From the NCBI RefSeq assembly GCF_003992005.1, contig NZ_RQVL01000020.1, forward strand, positions 1 through 40,342: a DNA stretch of 40,342 nt. The letters run 5' to 3'. Below the pieces are notes generated by a model that worked only from the letters and a program-made list of their open reading frames with translations, was not told the DNA's origin and did no database searches. Below, piece by piece: positions 17,511 through 26,935 of the stretch. The DNA is from Veillonella sp. VA139 (GTDB taxonomy: Bacteria > Bacillota > Negativicutes > Veillonellales > Veillonellaceae). Positions within the stretch are counted from its first letter, which is position 1, and the number at the start of each line of letters is the position of its first letter. A program made the position numbers and the translations under genes.

Positions 17511-18393
17511 GTTAGAATCCCTTACAGGAGTGACAAATCTTCGTGATGCTATGCTACAAGAACTAGGCATTTATGAAATGTATCGACTTATGAAACTCTA
17601 TCATGATTGGGAATCTGTAGTAGGACCTATGGTGAGTGGACAAGCAAAATTAGTGCACATAAAGCCACCTGTTATCGTAGTTGAAATTGGTCATACTGTG
17701 TGGATGCAAGAGATGACCATGCGCAAACCTCAGTTATTAGAAGCACTGTGTGAGTATTATGGAGAATCTATTATTACAGATATCAAAGTACAACTCCCAC
17801 GACGTTCTTTAGTACCACAGGCTGTATCGGGTGATGCTTTAGATATGACACCAATCCGTGATGAAAGTATAGACTTTCATACGATTACATTGCCAGATGA
17901 GTTAGTGCAGAGTATCCAACATTCTGTAAGTGTGATACGTCATGAGGAACTTCGACAAAAAGTATTGCAAACACGTATGGAGCAAGCGAAGAAAGAATTT
18001 GTATTAAAGCAAGAGAACTTTCATCAATGTCCTACCTGTGGTCGTTGGCAATCGGGAGGATCTGCGAAAGTATGTCCTCAGTGTGAATATAAAAAGTATC
18101 GACATATCATTCGTACAGTAAAAGGTTTATTAAAGGATTATCCTCATTATAAATATGACCAAATGAAAGCAATTGCTCCTTGGTGTACCTATGAATGGTA
18201 TGAAGTAGCGAAAGAAGAAAGTATTTATTATTATTTAACTCGTTTGTTCCAAGGATCTACGGATGCGAATGATATGTATTGGGCTACTATGCTAATTACA
18301 TCAAAACCACAAGATGAATTGTCTTATGAACAAGTTGTGAATATTACAAATAAGTATCGTTGGAATGAAGCAGATAAAATGCAAGTGAAATAA
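17500..18393 (+). CDS. DciA-like helicase loader (DUF721) with C-terminal zinc-ribbon extension
   Basis: The first about 100 residues match DUF721/DciA (YHDWESVVGPMVSGQA, VIVVEIGHTVWMQEM, LLEALCEYYG), a family that recruits the replicative helicase where DnaC/DnaI loaders are absent. After a linker, residues 177-195 form CPTC-11-CPQC, a likely zinc ribbon, followed by about 100 residues rich in Tyr, Trp and Lys. At 297 residues it is longer than simple DUF721 proteins (roughly 100-180). It overlaps recF by 11 bases and precedes gyrB, the usual DUF721 position. Helicase loading is inferred from family and location. Confidence 0.8.
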   Translation: MESKLESLTGVTNLRDAMLQELGIYEMYRLMKLYHDWESVVGPMVSGQAKLVHIKPPVIVVEIGHTVWMQEMTMRKPQLLEALCEYYGESIITDIKVQLPRRSLVPQAVSGDALDMTPIRDESIDFHTITLPDELVQSIQHSVSVIRHEELRQKVLQTRMEQAKKEFVLKQENFHQCPTCGRWQSGGSAKVCPQCEYKKYRHIIRTVKGLLKDYPHYKYDQMKAIAPWCTYEWYEVAKEESIYYYLTRLFQGSTDANDMYWATMLITSKPQDELSYEQVVNITNKYRWNEADKMQVK

Positions 18394-18404
18394 AGGCTTA
18401 GACT

Positions 18405-18433
18405 TTCACAGACATAGTAAAGTATTGTATAAT
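18405..18433 (+). promoter_or_regulatory. gyrB promoter
   Basis: TTCACA (18405-18410), a 17-bp spacer and TATAAT (18428-18433). It would allow gyrB and lysP to be expressed independently of the dnaN-recF-dciA transcript. Confidence 0.75.
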
Positions 18434-18482
18434 GGAATGTATTATATAGAATATGGTGCCAGTATGGTATGTTATTATATAA

Positions 18483-20402
<1,920 letters not shown>

Positions 20403-20413
20403 GGAGAAGTCCC

Positions 20414-21856
20414 ATGGAAAATAATAAATTAAAAAGAAGTTTAAAATCTCGCCACATGAATATGATTGCTTTGGGCGGTGCCATCGGTACAGGTTTATTC
20501 GTAGCTGGTGGTGAAGTAGTGAGTACAGCCGGTCCTGGTGGTGCCTTAGTAGCCTATAGTTTCATCGGTATTATGGTGTATTTCTTGATGACTAGTTTAG
20601 GGGAAATGACCACATACTTACCTGTGTCTGGTTCCTTTGGTACTCATGCCTCTCGCTATGTAGATAAAGCTTTGGGTTTTGCATTGGGTTGGAACTTTTG
20701 GTTCAACTGGGCCATTACATTAGCAGCGGAACTCGTAGCCAGTGCGTTCATTATGAAATACTGGTTTCCTGATGTGCCCGCCATCATTTGGTCTGCTTTG
20801 TTCTTGCTGATTTTGTTTGTATTGAACTATTTTTCAGCTCGTTCCTTCGGTGAAAGTGAATATGTATTCTCTAGCATCAAGGTTATTACTGTTATTGTAT
20901 TCTTGTTATTAGGTACATTATTGATTCTTGGCGTGGGAAATCCATCTCCAGGATTCCATAACTGGACCTTAGGGGATGCACCATTTGTAGGGGGATTCTC
21001 CTCTATCTTGGCCATCTTTATGATTGCTGGTTTTTCTTTCCAAGGGGTAGAATTAATCGGTACTGCCGCTGGCGAGTCTGAAGATCCAGAGAAAAATATT
21101 CCAAAAGCCATTAACTCTATTTTCTGGCGTATTTTACTGTTCTATATTGGTTCCTTTATTGTTATTGGTTTCTTAATCCCTTACAATGATCCAAACTTAT
21201 TGAATAGTTCTGTAGAAAATGTGTCCATCAGTCCATTTACATTAGTATTTGACCGTTTTGGATTTGATTGGGCGGCCCATTTCATCAATGCTATCTTGTT
21301 GATTGCTGTATTGTCGGCTGGTAATTCTGGTTTATTCTCCTCCACACGTATGTTATACGCATTGTCTAAATCAGGAGATGCGCCAAAATTATTTAGCTCT
21401 ATTAATCAACGTGGTGTGCCAATTCCAGCATTGTTGGCAACAGCAGCCTTTGGTTTGTTCGCTTTCTTAACATCCTTAATTGGGGAAGGTCAAGCCTACA
21501 CTTGGTTAATAAACATCAGTGGTATGAGTGGATTCATCACATGGGTGGGGATTGCGATTGCACATTATCGTTTCCGACGTGCTTATGTGGCACAAGGTCA
21601 TGATGTATCCAAATTGCCTTACAAAGCATCTTGGTTCCCATTTGGTCCATTGTTTGCCTTGGCATTGTGCTTGATTATCATTGCTGGTCAAAACTATACA
21701 GCCTTTATGGGTGAAAGTATTGACTGGTATGGAGTATCCGTTGCTTATATTGGTCTTCCAGTATTCTTCGCTGTGTACTTATGGTATAAAGCAAAACATA
21801 AAACAAAAGTAGTGCCTCTAAAAGAAGTCGATTTATCTCGCGATTTTGAGGACTAA
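20414..21856 (+). CDS. lysP: Lysine-type amino acid permease (APC superfamily)
   Basis: A 480-residue inner-membrane transporter with about 12 helices that probably imports lysine by proton symport. Similarity to E. coli LysP runs along the whole chain: GGAIGTGLFVAGG, LMTSLGEMTTYLPVSGSF, GFSFQGVELIGTAAGESEDP, VLSAGNSGLFSSTRMLYALS and SHYRFRR-like IAHYRFRRAYVAQGHD. AAGGAG lies seven bases before the ATG. The 11-base gap after gyrB suggests one transcript. Lysine specificity is inferred; other basic amino acids are possible. A terminator follows. Confidence 0.85.
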   Translation: MENNKLKRSLKSRHMNMIALGGAIGTGLFVAGGEVVSTAGPGGALVAYSFIGIMVYFLMTSLGEMTTYLPVSGSFGTHASRYVDKALGFALGWNFWFNWAITLAAELVASAFIMKYWFPDVPAIIWSALFLLILFVLNYFSARSFGESEYVFSSIKVITVIVFLLLGTLLILGVGNPSPGFHNWTLGDAPFVGGFSSILAIFMIAGFSFQGVELIGTAAGESEDPEKNIPKAINSIFWRILLFYIGSFIVIGFLIPYNDPNLLNSSVENVSISPFTLVFDRFGFDWAAHFINAILLIAVLSAGNSGLFSSTRMLYALSKSGDAPKLFSSINQRGVPIPALLATAAFGLFAFLTSLIGEGQAYTWLINISGMSGFITWVGIAIAHYRFRRAYVAQGHDVSKLPYKASWFPFGPLFALALCLIIIAGQNYTAFMGESIDWYGVSVAYIGLPVFFAVYLWYKAKHKTKVVPLKEVDLSRDFED

Positions 21857-21860
21857 TAGA

Positions 21861-21896
21861 AACAGCCTATGGGAAGAAGTTCCCGTAGGCTGTTTT
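21861..21896 (+). terminator. Terminator after lysP
   Basis: AACAGCCTATGGGAA pairs with TTCCCGTAGGCTGTT around a short loop, followed by TT. A near-perfect 15-bp stem with one G-T pair. Confidence 0.85.
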
Positions 21897-21900
21897 GCTC

Positions 21901-21930
21901 TTGCTAATGGATTCTATAGTATCTTATAAT
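21901..21930 (+). promoter_or_regulatory. azlCD promoter
   Basis: TTGCTA (21901-21906), an 18-bp spacer and TATAAT (21925-21930), directly after the lysP terminator and about 50 bases before azlC. Confidence 0.6.
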
Positions 21931-21981
21931 GTATGAATATATAATAACACTAGTAATGTAATGAGAAAAAGGATACTATAC

Positions 21982-22692
21982 ATGGAACATAAACCAACAA
22001 AAAATACAATACTATCTGTCTTTCGATATGCTTTTCCTAAAACAACACCAATATTATTTGGCTTTTTATTTTTAGGTGTATCCTATGGTATTTATATGTA
22101 CTCCATGGGATTTTCCTGGGGGTATACGCTGGCATTGAGTGCTCTCATTTATGCAGGGTCTATGGAATTTGTGACAGTGGCTATGTTACTATCTCCTTTT
22201 GATCCAGTGAGTGCTTTTTTGATTACACTCATGGTCAATGGACGTCATATATTTTATGGAATTTCTATGTTAACTATATATAGACATATGGGATGTCTAA
22301 CACCATATCTTATATTTGGAATGACGGATGAAAGTTTTTCTATCAATTATACATCACAAATTCCTGCTGAAATTTCCAAGAAATGGTGTTATTTTTTTGT
22401 AACGTTATTGAATCAGTTATATTGGGTGGTCGGATCTGTCATAGGTAATCTCTTTGCGTCAATATTATCTTTCGATGCGAAAGGATTGGAATTTGTACTG
22501 ACTGCACTCTTTATTGTGTTGGCTTTGGAGCAATATAAAATGCAACGAAATTTGATTAGCTCTGGCATAGGATTCGTGATTCCTGGCGTTGCCTTGATTG
22601 TATTTGGCAGTGAACACTTTATGATTCCTGCTATGATTGGTATCGTGGTGATGCTAAGTCTATTACGTAACACAATGGAGGGGGAGCAATGA
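21982..22692 (+). CDS. azlC: AzlC-type branched-chain amino acid exporter, large subunit
   Basis: About 236 residues with several membrane segments and the AzlC core: [54 protein letters not shown] and [10 protein letters not shown]. AzlCD-type pairs export branched-chain amino acids (and the analogue 4-azaleucine in Bacillus). ATG at 21982 is preferred for AAGGA eight bases upstream; an upstream in-frame ATG at 21961 lacks a ribosome binding site. It overlaps azlD by four bases (ATGA). The link to the ilv genes 10 kb away is only thematic. Confidence 0.88.
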   Translation: MEHKPTKNTILSVFRYAFPKTTPILFGFLFLGVSYGIYMYSMGFSWGYTLALSALIYAGSMEFVTVAMLLSPFDPVSAFLITLMVNGRHIFYGISMLTIYRHMGCLTPYLIFGMTDESFSINYTSQIPAEISKKWCYFFVTLLNQLYWVVGSVIGNLFASILSFDAKGLEFVLTALFIVLALEQYKMQRNLISSGIGFVIPGVALIVFGSEHFMIPAMIGIVVMLSLLRNTMEGEQ

Positions 22693-23018
22693 CTTTCACA
22701 GAACAGATGATAACCATTGCCATTGTTGTACTAGGCACCATGGCAACGCGATTTTTACCATTTGTCATATTTAACTCGAAAACAAAAACGCCTGCTTATG
22801 TGCAGTATTTAGGTAAAGTATTACCGTCGGCGACGATGAGTTTGTTAGTAGTATTTTCCTTGCGCCATGTAGATCTATCTGGAGTGTATCATGGAATACC
22901 AGATATAATTGCCGTAGCTGTGACGGTACTACTTCATTTGTGGAAGGGCAATATGTTTCTATCCATTGGGGGCGGAACGATTCTGTATATGGTACTGGTG
23001 CAACAGGTGTTTATATAA
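22689..23018 (+). CDS. azlD: AzlD-type branched-chain amino acid exporter, small subunit
   Basis: A 109-residue membrane protein with three or four helices. It has family features [10 protein letters not shown] and [20 protein letters not shown] near the N-terminus and [20 protein letters not shown] near the C-terminus. It partners AzlC. GGGGAG of the azlC end serves as its ribosome binding site. Confidence 0.87.
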   Translation: MTFTEQMITIAIVVLGTMATRFLPFVIFNSKTKTPAYVQYLGKVLPSATMSLLVVFSLRHVDLSGVYHGIPDIIAVAVTVLLHLWKGNMFLSIGGGTILYMVLVQQVFI

Positions 23019-23140
23019 TGTTATATAGGCGTCATCAGCGATATTATTAGTTGTAATGTTAATAATACTTTGAAAGTGTATAGTATGTAATCATCACTAT
23101 AATATATAAATGGAGATTGTAACAAAATAGAATTAATTGA

Positions 23141-23190
23141 AATAGAGTAAAGTAAATCAAAATATCGACTTTACTCTATTTCTATATTTT
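23141..23190 (+). terminator. Terminator after azlCD
   Basis: AATAGAGTAAAGT (23141-23153) and ACTTTACTCTATT (23168-23180) form a perfect 13-bp stem followed by TCTATATTTT. The rest of 23019-23334 is AT-rich and shows only a TATAAT at 23279-23284 that may be the -10 of the ybjQ-type gene. Confidence 0.75.
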
Positions 23191-23334
23191 AATAAGAAAA
23201 TGAAGGACTCAGCATCTTTTTTTGTTATAGCTATTTTATAGTATTACACTTTCATAGAAGGAACTATTCTAAATATGATATAATACGAATAATAAGGTTT
23301 AAATCATATCAATATGAGAATAAAGGAGATACCT

Positions 23335-23652
23335 ATGATTATTACAACAACGATGCAAATTGAAGGTCATTCAATTAAAGAATATAAAGGAATCGTCTTT
23401 GGAGAAGTTGTGGAAGGTCGTAACTTTGTGAAAGACTTTTTTTCATCGATTCGAGATATTGTTGGTGGTCGTAGCAATAGTTATGAATCATCTTTGGCTA
23501 GCGCTCGTGAAGCATCCTTGAAAGAAATGGAGAAACGAGCAAAAGCCATGGGAGCCAATGCGATTGTAGGTGTATCTGTGAGTTATGAAACATTGGGTGA
23601 AACGAATGGTATGCTCATGGTAACATGCACAGGAACAGCGGTTGTTATTTAG
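23335..23652 (+). CDS. YbjQ family protein (UPF0145)
   Basis: About 105 residues of the YbjQ/UPF0145 family, which forms small pentameric rings; its function is not established. Typical segments are IKEYKGIVFGEVVEGRN, ESSLASAREASLKEMEKRAKAMGANAIVGV and a C-terminal MLMVTCTGTAVVI strand. ATG at 23335 is six bases after AAGGAG; the longer frame from 23314 has no ribosome binding site. It stands upstream of the CNNM/CBS gene by 37 bases. Confidence 0.88.
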   Translation: MIITTTMQIEGHSIKEYKGIVFGEVVEGRNFVKDFFSSIRDIVGGRSNSYESSLASAREASLKEMEKRAKAMGANAIVGVSVSYETLGETNGMLMVTCTGTAVVI

Positions 23653-23689
23653 TATGTTAATTAGGAATCGATAAGGAGAGATAGAATCA

Positions 23690-25039
23690 GTGGGCAGTGA
23701 CATAGGTATAGAAATTTTAATTGTAGTCATACTCATTATTTTGAATGGTCTATTTTCAATGACGGAATTAGCCATTATCAATGCTCGTAAAGGGTTATTA
23801 GAAGAAAAGGCGGAAGCTGGTAGTAGTGGAGCTCGCATGGCCATCAAGTTAGCGGAAGATCCAAATGAAATGTTTTCCACTATACAAATCGGTATTACTT
23901 TGATTAGTATCGTCACTGGTTTGTATTCTGGAGCTACCTTTTCCGATCCTATGGCGACATATATTAAAGAACATATACTGTGGCTAGCTGATTATGCGGA
24001 TACGATAAGCCCTATTTTCATCGTATCTTTAACAACCTATTTATCCTTGGTGATAGGGGAATTAGTGCCAAAACGGTTGGCTTATAATTCGCCAGAATCC
24101 ATTGCCATTATGATGGCCATCCCTATGAAATACTTCGCCACCATCACAAAACCATTTGTGGCACTTCTCAGTATGTCTACGACGATGCTACTGAAAGTAT
24201 TAGGCGTCAAACATAAGGAAGAATCACCGGTGACGGAATCGGAAATTAATAAAATGCTTGTACAAGGTGTGGAACTAGGCGCTTATGAAGAGGAAGAGCC
24301 AGTGCTGGTAGAAAATATTTTCCGCTTAGCTGACCTTGATGCCAGCGATATTATGACACCTCGTACACAGCTGACCTGGATTGATATTAACGCTAGCGAT
24401 GAGGAAATTCTGGAAACTATTATGGAATGCAATGAACATCGTATTCCAGTAGGTGACGATTCCTTAGATGAGTTGAAAGGATTAGTGTCTTCCGTGGATG
24501 TGTTGGCACAACAAATGAAAGAAAGCCATCGTCCTATGAAAGATATTCTAGCTTATTGCATGCGTAAACCAGTGCTCGTACCAGAATCCTTGTCCTTGAT
24601 GAAAGTATTATCTACTTTCAGAGAAGAAGGTACTCACGAAGCCATTGTGCTAGACGAATATGGTGGCATGAGTGGGATGATTACGTTCCACGATATTATG
24701 GAAGAAATCGTGGGATTGATGCCATCTGGAGAAGAGGAAAAGAAAGAAGAAGAAAATCGCATCGTCAAACGAGAAGACGGTACGTATCTTGTAGATGGTC
24801 TTATTAGCATTGAAGAACTGAAAGAATATTTTGAAGTGGATGAACTATTGCCAGGAGAAGAAGACGATCTATATAAAACATTAGGTGGATTTGTGACCTA
24901 CTTAATCGGTCGTATTCCCAAAGAAGCCAATCGCTGTCACTATGGGTCATTGCAATTTGAAGTCATGGATATGGATAACACACGGGTGGATAAAGTGATG
25001 GTGACACGGAAGGTAGCGGTGGAGAGTAGTTCAGACTAG
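23690..25039 (+). CDS. CNNM/CorC-type transporter with CBS domains (hemolysin family)
   Basis: A 449-residue membrane protein. A DUF21/CNNM domain with about four helices comes first (ILIILNGLFSMTELAIINARK, LVIGELVPKRLAYNSPE), then a CBS pair (DIMTPRTQLTWIDINAS to GMSGMITFHDIMEEIVG), then a C-terminal CorC_HlyC domain (TYLVDGLISIEELKEYF, YKTLGGFVTYLIGRIPKEG-like). Relatives are implicated in magnesium or cobalt efflux; the older name hemolysin does not imply toxicity. The start is GTG at 23690 after GGAGAG. A strong terminator follows. Confidence 0.9.
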   Translation: MGSDIGIEILIVVILIILNGLFSMTELAIINARKGLLEEKAEAGSSGARMAIKLAEDPNEMFSTIQIGITLISIVTGLYSGATFSDPMATYIKEHILWLADYADTISPIFIVSLTTYLSLVIGELVPKRLAYNSPESIAIMMAIPMKYFATITKPFVALLSMSTTMLLKVLGVKHKEESPVTESEINKMLVQGVELGAYEEEEPVLVENIFRLADLDASDIMTPRTQLTWIDINASDEEILETIMECNEHRIPVGDDSLDELKGLVSSVDVLAQQMKESHRPMKDILAYCMRKPVLVPESLSLMKVLSTFREEGTHEAIVLDEYGGMSGMITFHDIMEEIVGLMPSGEEEKKEEENRIVKREDGTYLVDGLISIEELKEYFEVDELLPGEEDDLYKTLGGFVTYLIGRIPKEANRCHYGSLQFEVMDMDNTRVDKVMVTRKVAVESSSD

Positions 25040-25146
25040 AATTATGTATTTTAGATGAATCTATAAATAGATTACAAATCCTAATATGTAATAATTTTTA
25101 GAGATTTATTCTATGGAATAGAATGATTATTGGATAAAAAATATAA

Positions 25147-25195
25147 ATAAAACAGAGGAAAGTTGATGATAAAGTACAACTTTCCTCTGTTTTAT
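25147..25195. terminator. Bidirectional terminator between convergent genes
   Basis: ATAAAACAGAGGAAAGTTG and CAACTTTCCTCTGTTTTAT form a perfect 19-bp stem with an 11-base loop. Its A-rich and T-rich flanks allow use by both the CBS gene (rightward) and the toxin operon (leftward). Confidence 0.88.
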
Positions 25196-25196
25196 T

Positions 25197-25457
25197 CTAT
25201 TCATAATGTGTCCATAAACTAATTATTTTAACAACTTTTTCTTCCTCAAAGACCTCATACACAAGTCGATGTTGGATATTAATGCGACGTGAATATAAGC
25301 CTTCTAAATCGCCCACCAATTTTTCATACCTTGGCGGTGTTTGGTAAGGATTTACTTTAATAATCTCTAATAATGCCTTTGCTTTTGTATCAAGTTTTGC
25401 AGATTTTAACTTAGGTATATCTTTCACAGCAGATTTTGTATAAGTTAACGTATACAT
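25197..25457 (-). CDS. yoeB: Txe/YoeB-family mRNA interferase toxin
   Basis: An 86-residue ribosome-dependent RNase toxin of the RelE superfamily, YoeB branch. Positions matching the E. coli YoeB catalytic set are E45, R64, H84 and Y85 (PPRYEKL, INIQHRLVYEV, SLWTHYE). All are present, so it should be active. The ATG at 25457 overlaps the antitoxin stop (TAATG), giving coupled translation; the longer open frame to 25487 runs into the antitoxin gene. Confidence 0.92.
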   Translation of the reverse strand: MYTLTYTKSAVKDIPKLKSAKLDTKAKALLEIIKVNPYQTPPRYEKLVGDLEGLYSRRINIQHRLVYEVFEEEKVVKIISLWTHYE

Positions 25458-25705
25458 TACCAAATAACCTCTTCTTCTGAAATACATTCGGATACTGGAG
25501 TGTTTTTTCCGTCTAGTAAAATTTCTTTCATACTAGGTTTGGATGTTAAATATAAAGTTTCTAACAAGGATAAATAATCATCTTCGCTTAATAGGATGGC
25601 ATTACCATCTTTAGTGCTGATGCTGAGTGGTTCATTGTATTTAATAGTCTGTGTTAAATACTCAAAAATATTTTTTCTAAAATTTGTAATATTAATAATT
25701 GCCAT
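25457..25705 (-). CDS. yefM: YefM/Phd-family antitoxin
   Basis: An 82-residue antitoxin that would bind and neutralise the YoeB-type toxin and repress the operon. The N-terminus ITNFRKNIFEYLTQTI and the segment PLSISTKDGNAILLSEDDYLSLLETLYL are typical of Phd/YefM DNA-binding dimers. The acidic C-terminus (SECISEEEVIW) would contact the toxin. ATG at 25705 follows AGAGGTGA; the open frame upstream to 25801 covers the operator and is not translated. Confidence 0.92.
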   Translation of the reverse strand: MAIINITNFRKNIFEYLTQTIKYNEPLSISTKDGNAILLSEDDYLSLLETLYLTSKPSMKEILLDGKNTPVSECISEEEVIW

Positions 25706-25722
25706 GTGTATCACCTCTTTAT

Positions 25723-25755
25723 GTACATTATAATGTACGTAAATATAAAAAGCAA
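25723..25755 (-). promoter_or_regulatory. Promoter and operator of the YefM/YoeB-type operon
   Basis: On the minus strand, -35 TTGCTT (25750-25755), a 17-bp spacer and -10 TATAAT (25727-25732). The -10 lies inside the perfect palindrome GTACATTATAATGTAC (25723-25738). TGTAC half-sites are typical of YefM operators, so autorepression is expected. Confidence 0.8.
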
Positions 25756-25923
25756 TAGTATAGATATTGAAAGTATCGTAATCATTTGGAGTAAACTGCA
25801 ATAGAATTAGAAGTATCTATATTGCCACTACTTGGAAAGATACGATATAATAGGAACAGAATACATCAAGGTATGAGTATAATATACATAATAACTTATG
25901 TTAGTCATGAAAGAGGGTACACC

Positions 25924-26238
25924 ATGGAATGGGTATATTTAGCAATTCATTATGGAGATAATGAGCGCGGTCATATTGCGTATAACAAAGAAACAAAAGA
26001 ATGCCAAGTGGTATTAGACGATGCAGCTTGGAAAGAAAAAGTAGAATCCTATTTGCAAACAGAACAAACAGTGATGCATGCTACAGGATTGAATACATAT
26101 GATGAGTTGATAGTGCAACCGTTGGAGTCCTATGAGTATTTAAAATTAGCATTAACTCGTATGTGGAACAAAAATGGCGTGCAAGTTGACTGGGGGATTC
26201 CAGTAGAAGTAGATGGTCAATTATATTTTGCTGAATAA
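25924..26238 (+). CDS. Hypothetical protein
   Basis: A 104-residue soluble protein that I do not recognise. It begins MEWVYLAIHYGDNERGHIAYN and ends WGIPVEVDGQLYFAE, is acidic and has no membrane segment or cysteine-rich motif beyond a single Cys. ATG at 25924 follows AGAGGG; an upstream in-frame extension to 25822 lacks a ribosome binding site. It is divergent from the toxin-antitoxin pair and followed by a stem-loop, so it is likely a single-gene unit. Confidence 0.65.
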   Translation: MEWVYLAIHYGDNERGHIAYNKETKECQVVLDDAAWKEKVESYLQTEQTVMHATGLNTYDELIVQPLESYEYLKLALTRMWNKNGVQVDWGIPVEVDGQLYFAE

Positions 26239-26344
26239 GTGGGATTATATGTTTGATATTTAGCAATTGTAAGTGACGATGCGGTGCACATTACCGATGA
26301 AAGTGTGATTGTAAGAGAATGTCTAATACAGAAGAGTATACAAC

Positions 26345-26380
26345 AGCCTATAGAACAGTAAGAGTGGTTCTATAGGCTTA
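26345..26380 (+). terminator. Stem-loop after the hypothetical gene
   Basis: AGCCTATAGAAC (26345-26356) and GTTCTATAGGCT (26367-26378) form a perfect 12-bp stem with a weak T-rich tail (TATTGTG). Probable terminator, about 105 bases after the stop. The rest of 26239-26495 shows nothing else. Confidence 0.6.
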
Positions 26381-26495
26381 TTGTGTATATGATGGATGTA
26401 TAAGAAATGTACTGAGATCTAAGAAATCGGATACATGTGTATATGGATCGAACATTTCTAAAGAAATATAAACACTTTCATCGTACATATGGAAG

Positions 26496-26615
26496 AGTTA
26501 TCCACTAAATTGTGGATAACTCAGTGTATAACTATGAGTATAGTTTGTGAGTAGCTTGTTAATACATTGTGTATTTAGTGTTAATAACTCTATAGTTATA
26601 CACATCTTATACACA
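26496..26615. other. DnaA-box cluster outside oriC
   Basis: An 11-bp perfect inverted repeat GAGTTATCCAC (26496-26506) / GTGGATAACTC (26513-26523) gives two facing TTATCCAC boxes six bases apart. Three TTATACAC-type boxes follow: minus strand at 26524-26532, and TTATACACA at 26596-26604 and 26607-26615 (the same sequence as E. coli box R2). There is no coding sequence here. The cluster lies about 12 kb from the dnaA boxes and may titrate or modulate DnaA. Confidence 0.6.
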
Positions 26616-26732
26616 AAAAGTGAATAACCCTTGTACTATAAGGCTTTATTGAATCTTAATGGGTTAGAAAAAATGTTCTGTATTGTGTATATGCACATAC
26701 GATACAGATTGAATCTTATTTCAGATTTTATA

Positions 26733-26762
26733 TTGCTAGGTAGAGTACAGTTAGACTATAAT
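26733..26762 (+). promoter_or_regulatory. tRNA-Arg promoter
   Basis: TTGCTA (26733-26738), an 18-bp spacer and TATAAT (26757-26762), 13 bases before the mature tRNA 5' end. Confidence 0.7.
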
Positions 26763-26774
26763 AGATGTATACTT

Positions 26775-26851
26775 GCGTTCATAGCTCAGTAGGATAGAGC
26801 GACAGTTTCCTAAACTGCAGGTCGGGGGTTCAATTCCCTCTGGGCGCACCA
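26775..26851 (+). tRNA. tRNA-Arg (anticodon CCT)
   Basis: A 77-base cloverleaf with encoded CCA. The acceptor stem is GCGTTCA/TGGGCGC with two G-T pairs and one C-G closing run. The D arm is GCTC/GAGC, the anticodon loop is TTCCTAA (anticodon CCT, reading AGG) and the T arm is GGGGG/CCCTC with loop TTCAATT. The first pair of the anticodon stem is an A-C mismatch. A promoter and terminator bracket it, so it is a single-tRNA unit. Confidence 0.93.
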
Positions 26852-26856
26852 TAGAT

Positions 26857-26902
26857 AAAAACCGATGTCATAGAAAGATATATCTGTGACATCGGTTTTT
26901 TT
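26857..26902 (+). terminator. tRNA-Arg terminator
   Basis: AAAAACCGATGTCA (26857-26870) and TGACATCGGTTTTT (26887-26900) form a perfect 14-bp stem with a T tail. It may also serve the converging PepSY gene. Confidence 0.85.
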
Positions 26903-26935
26903 CATGGGTTTATAAGAAAGACTACCATGAATATA

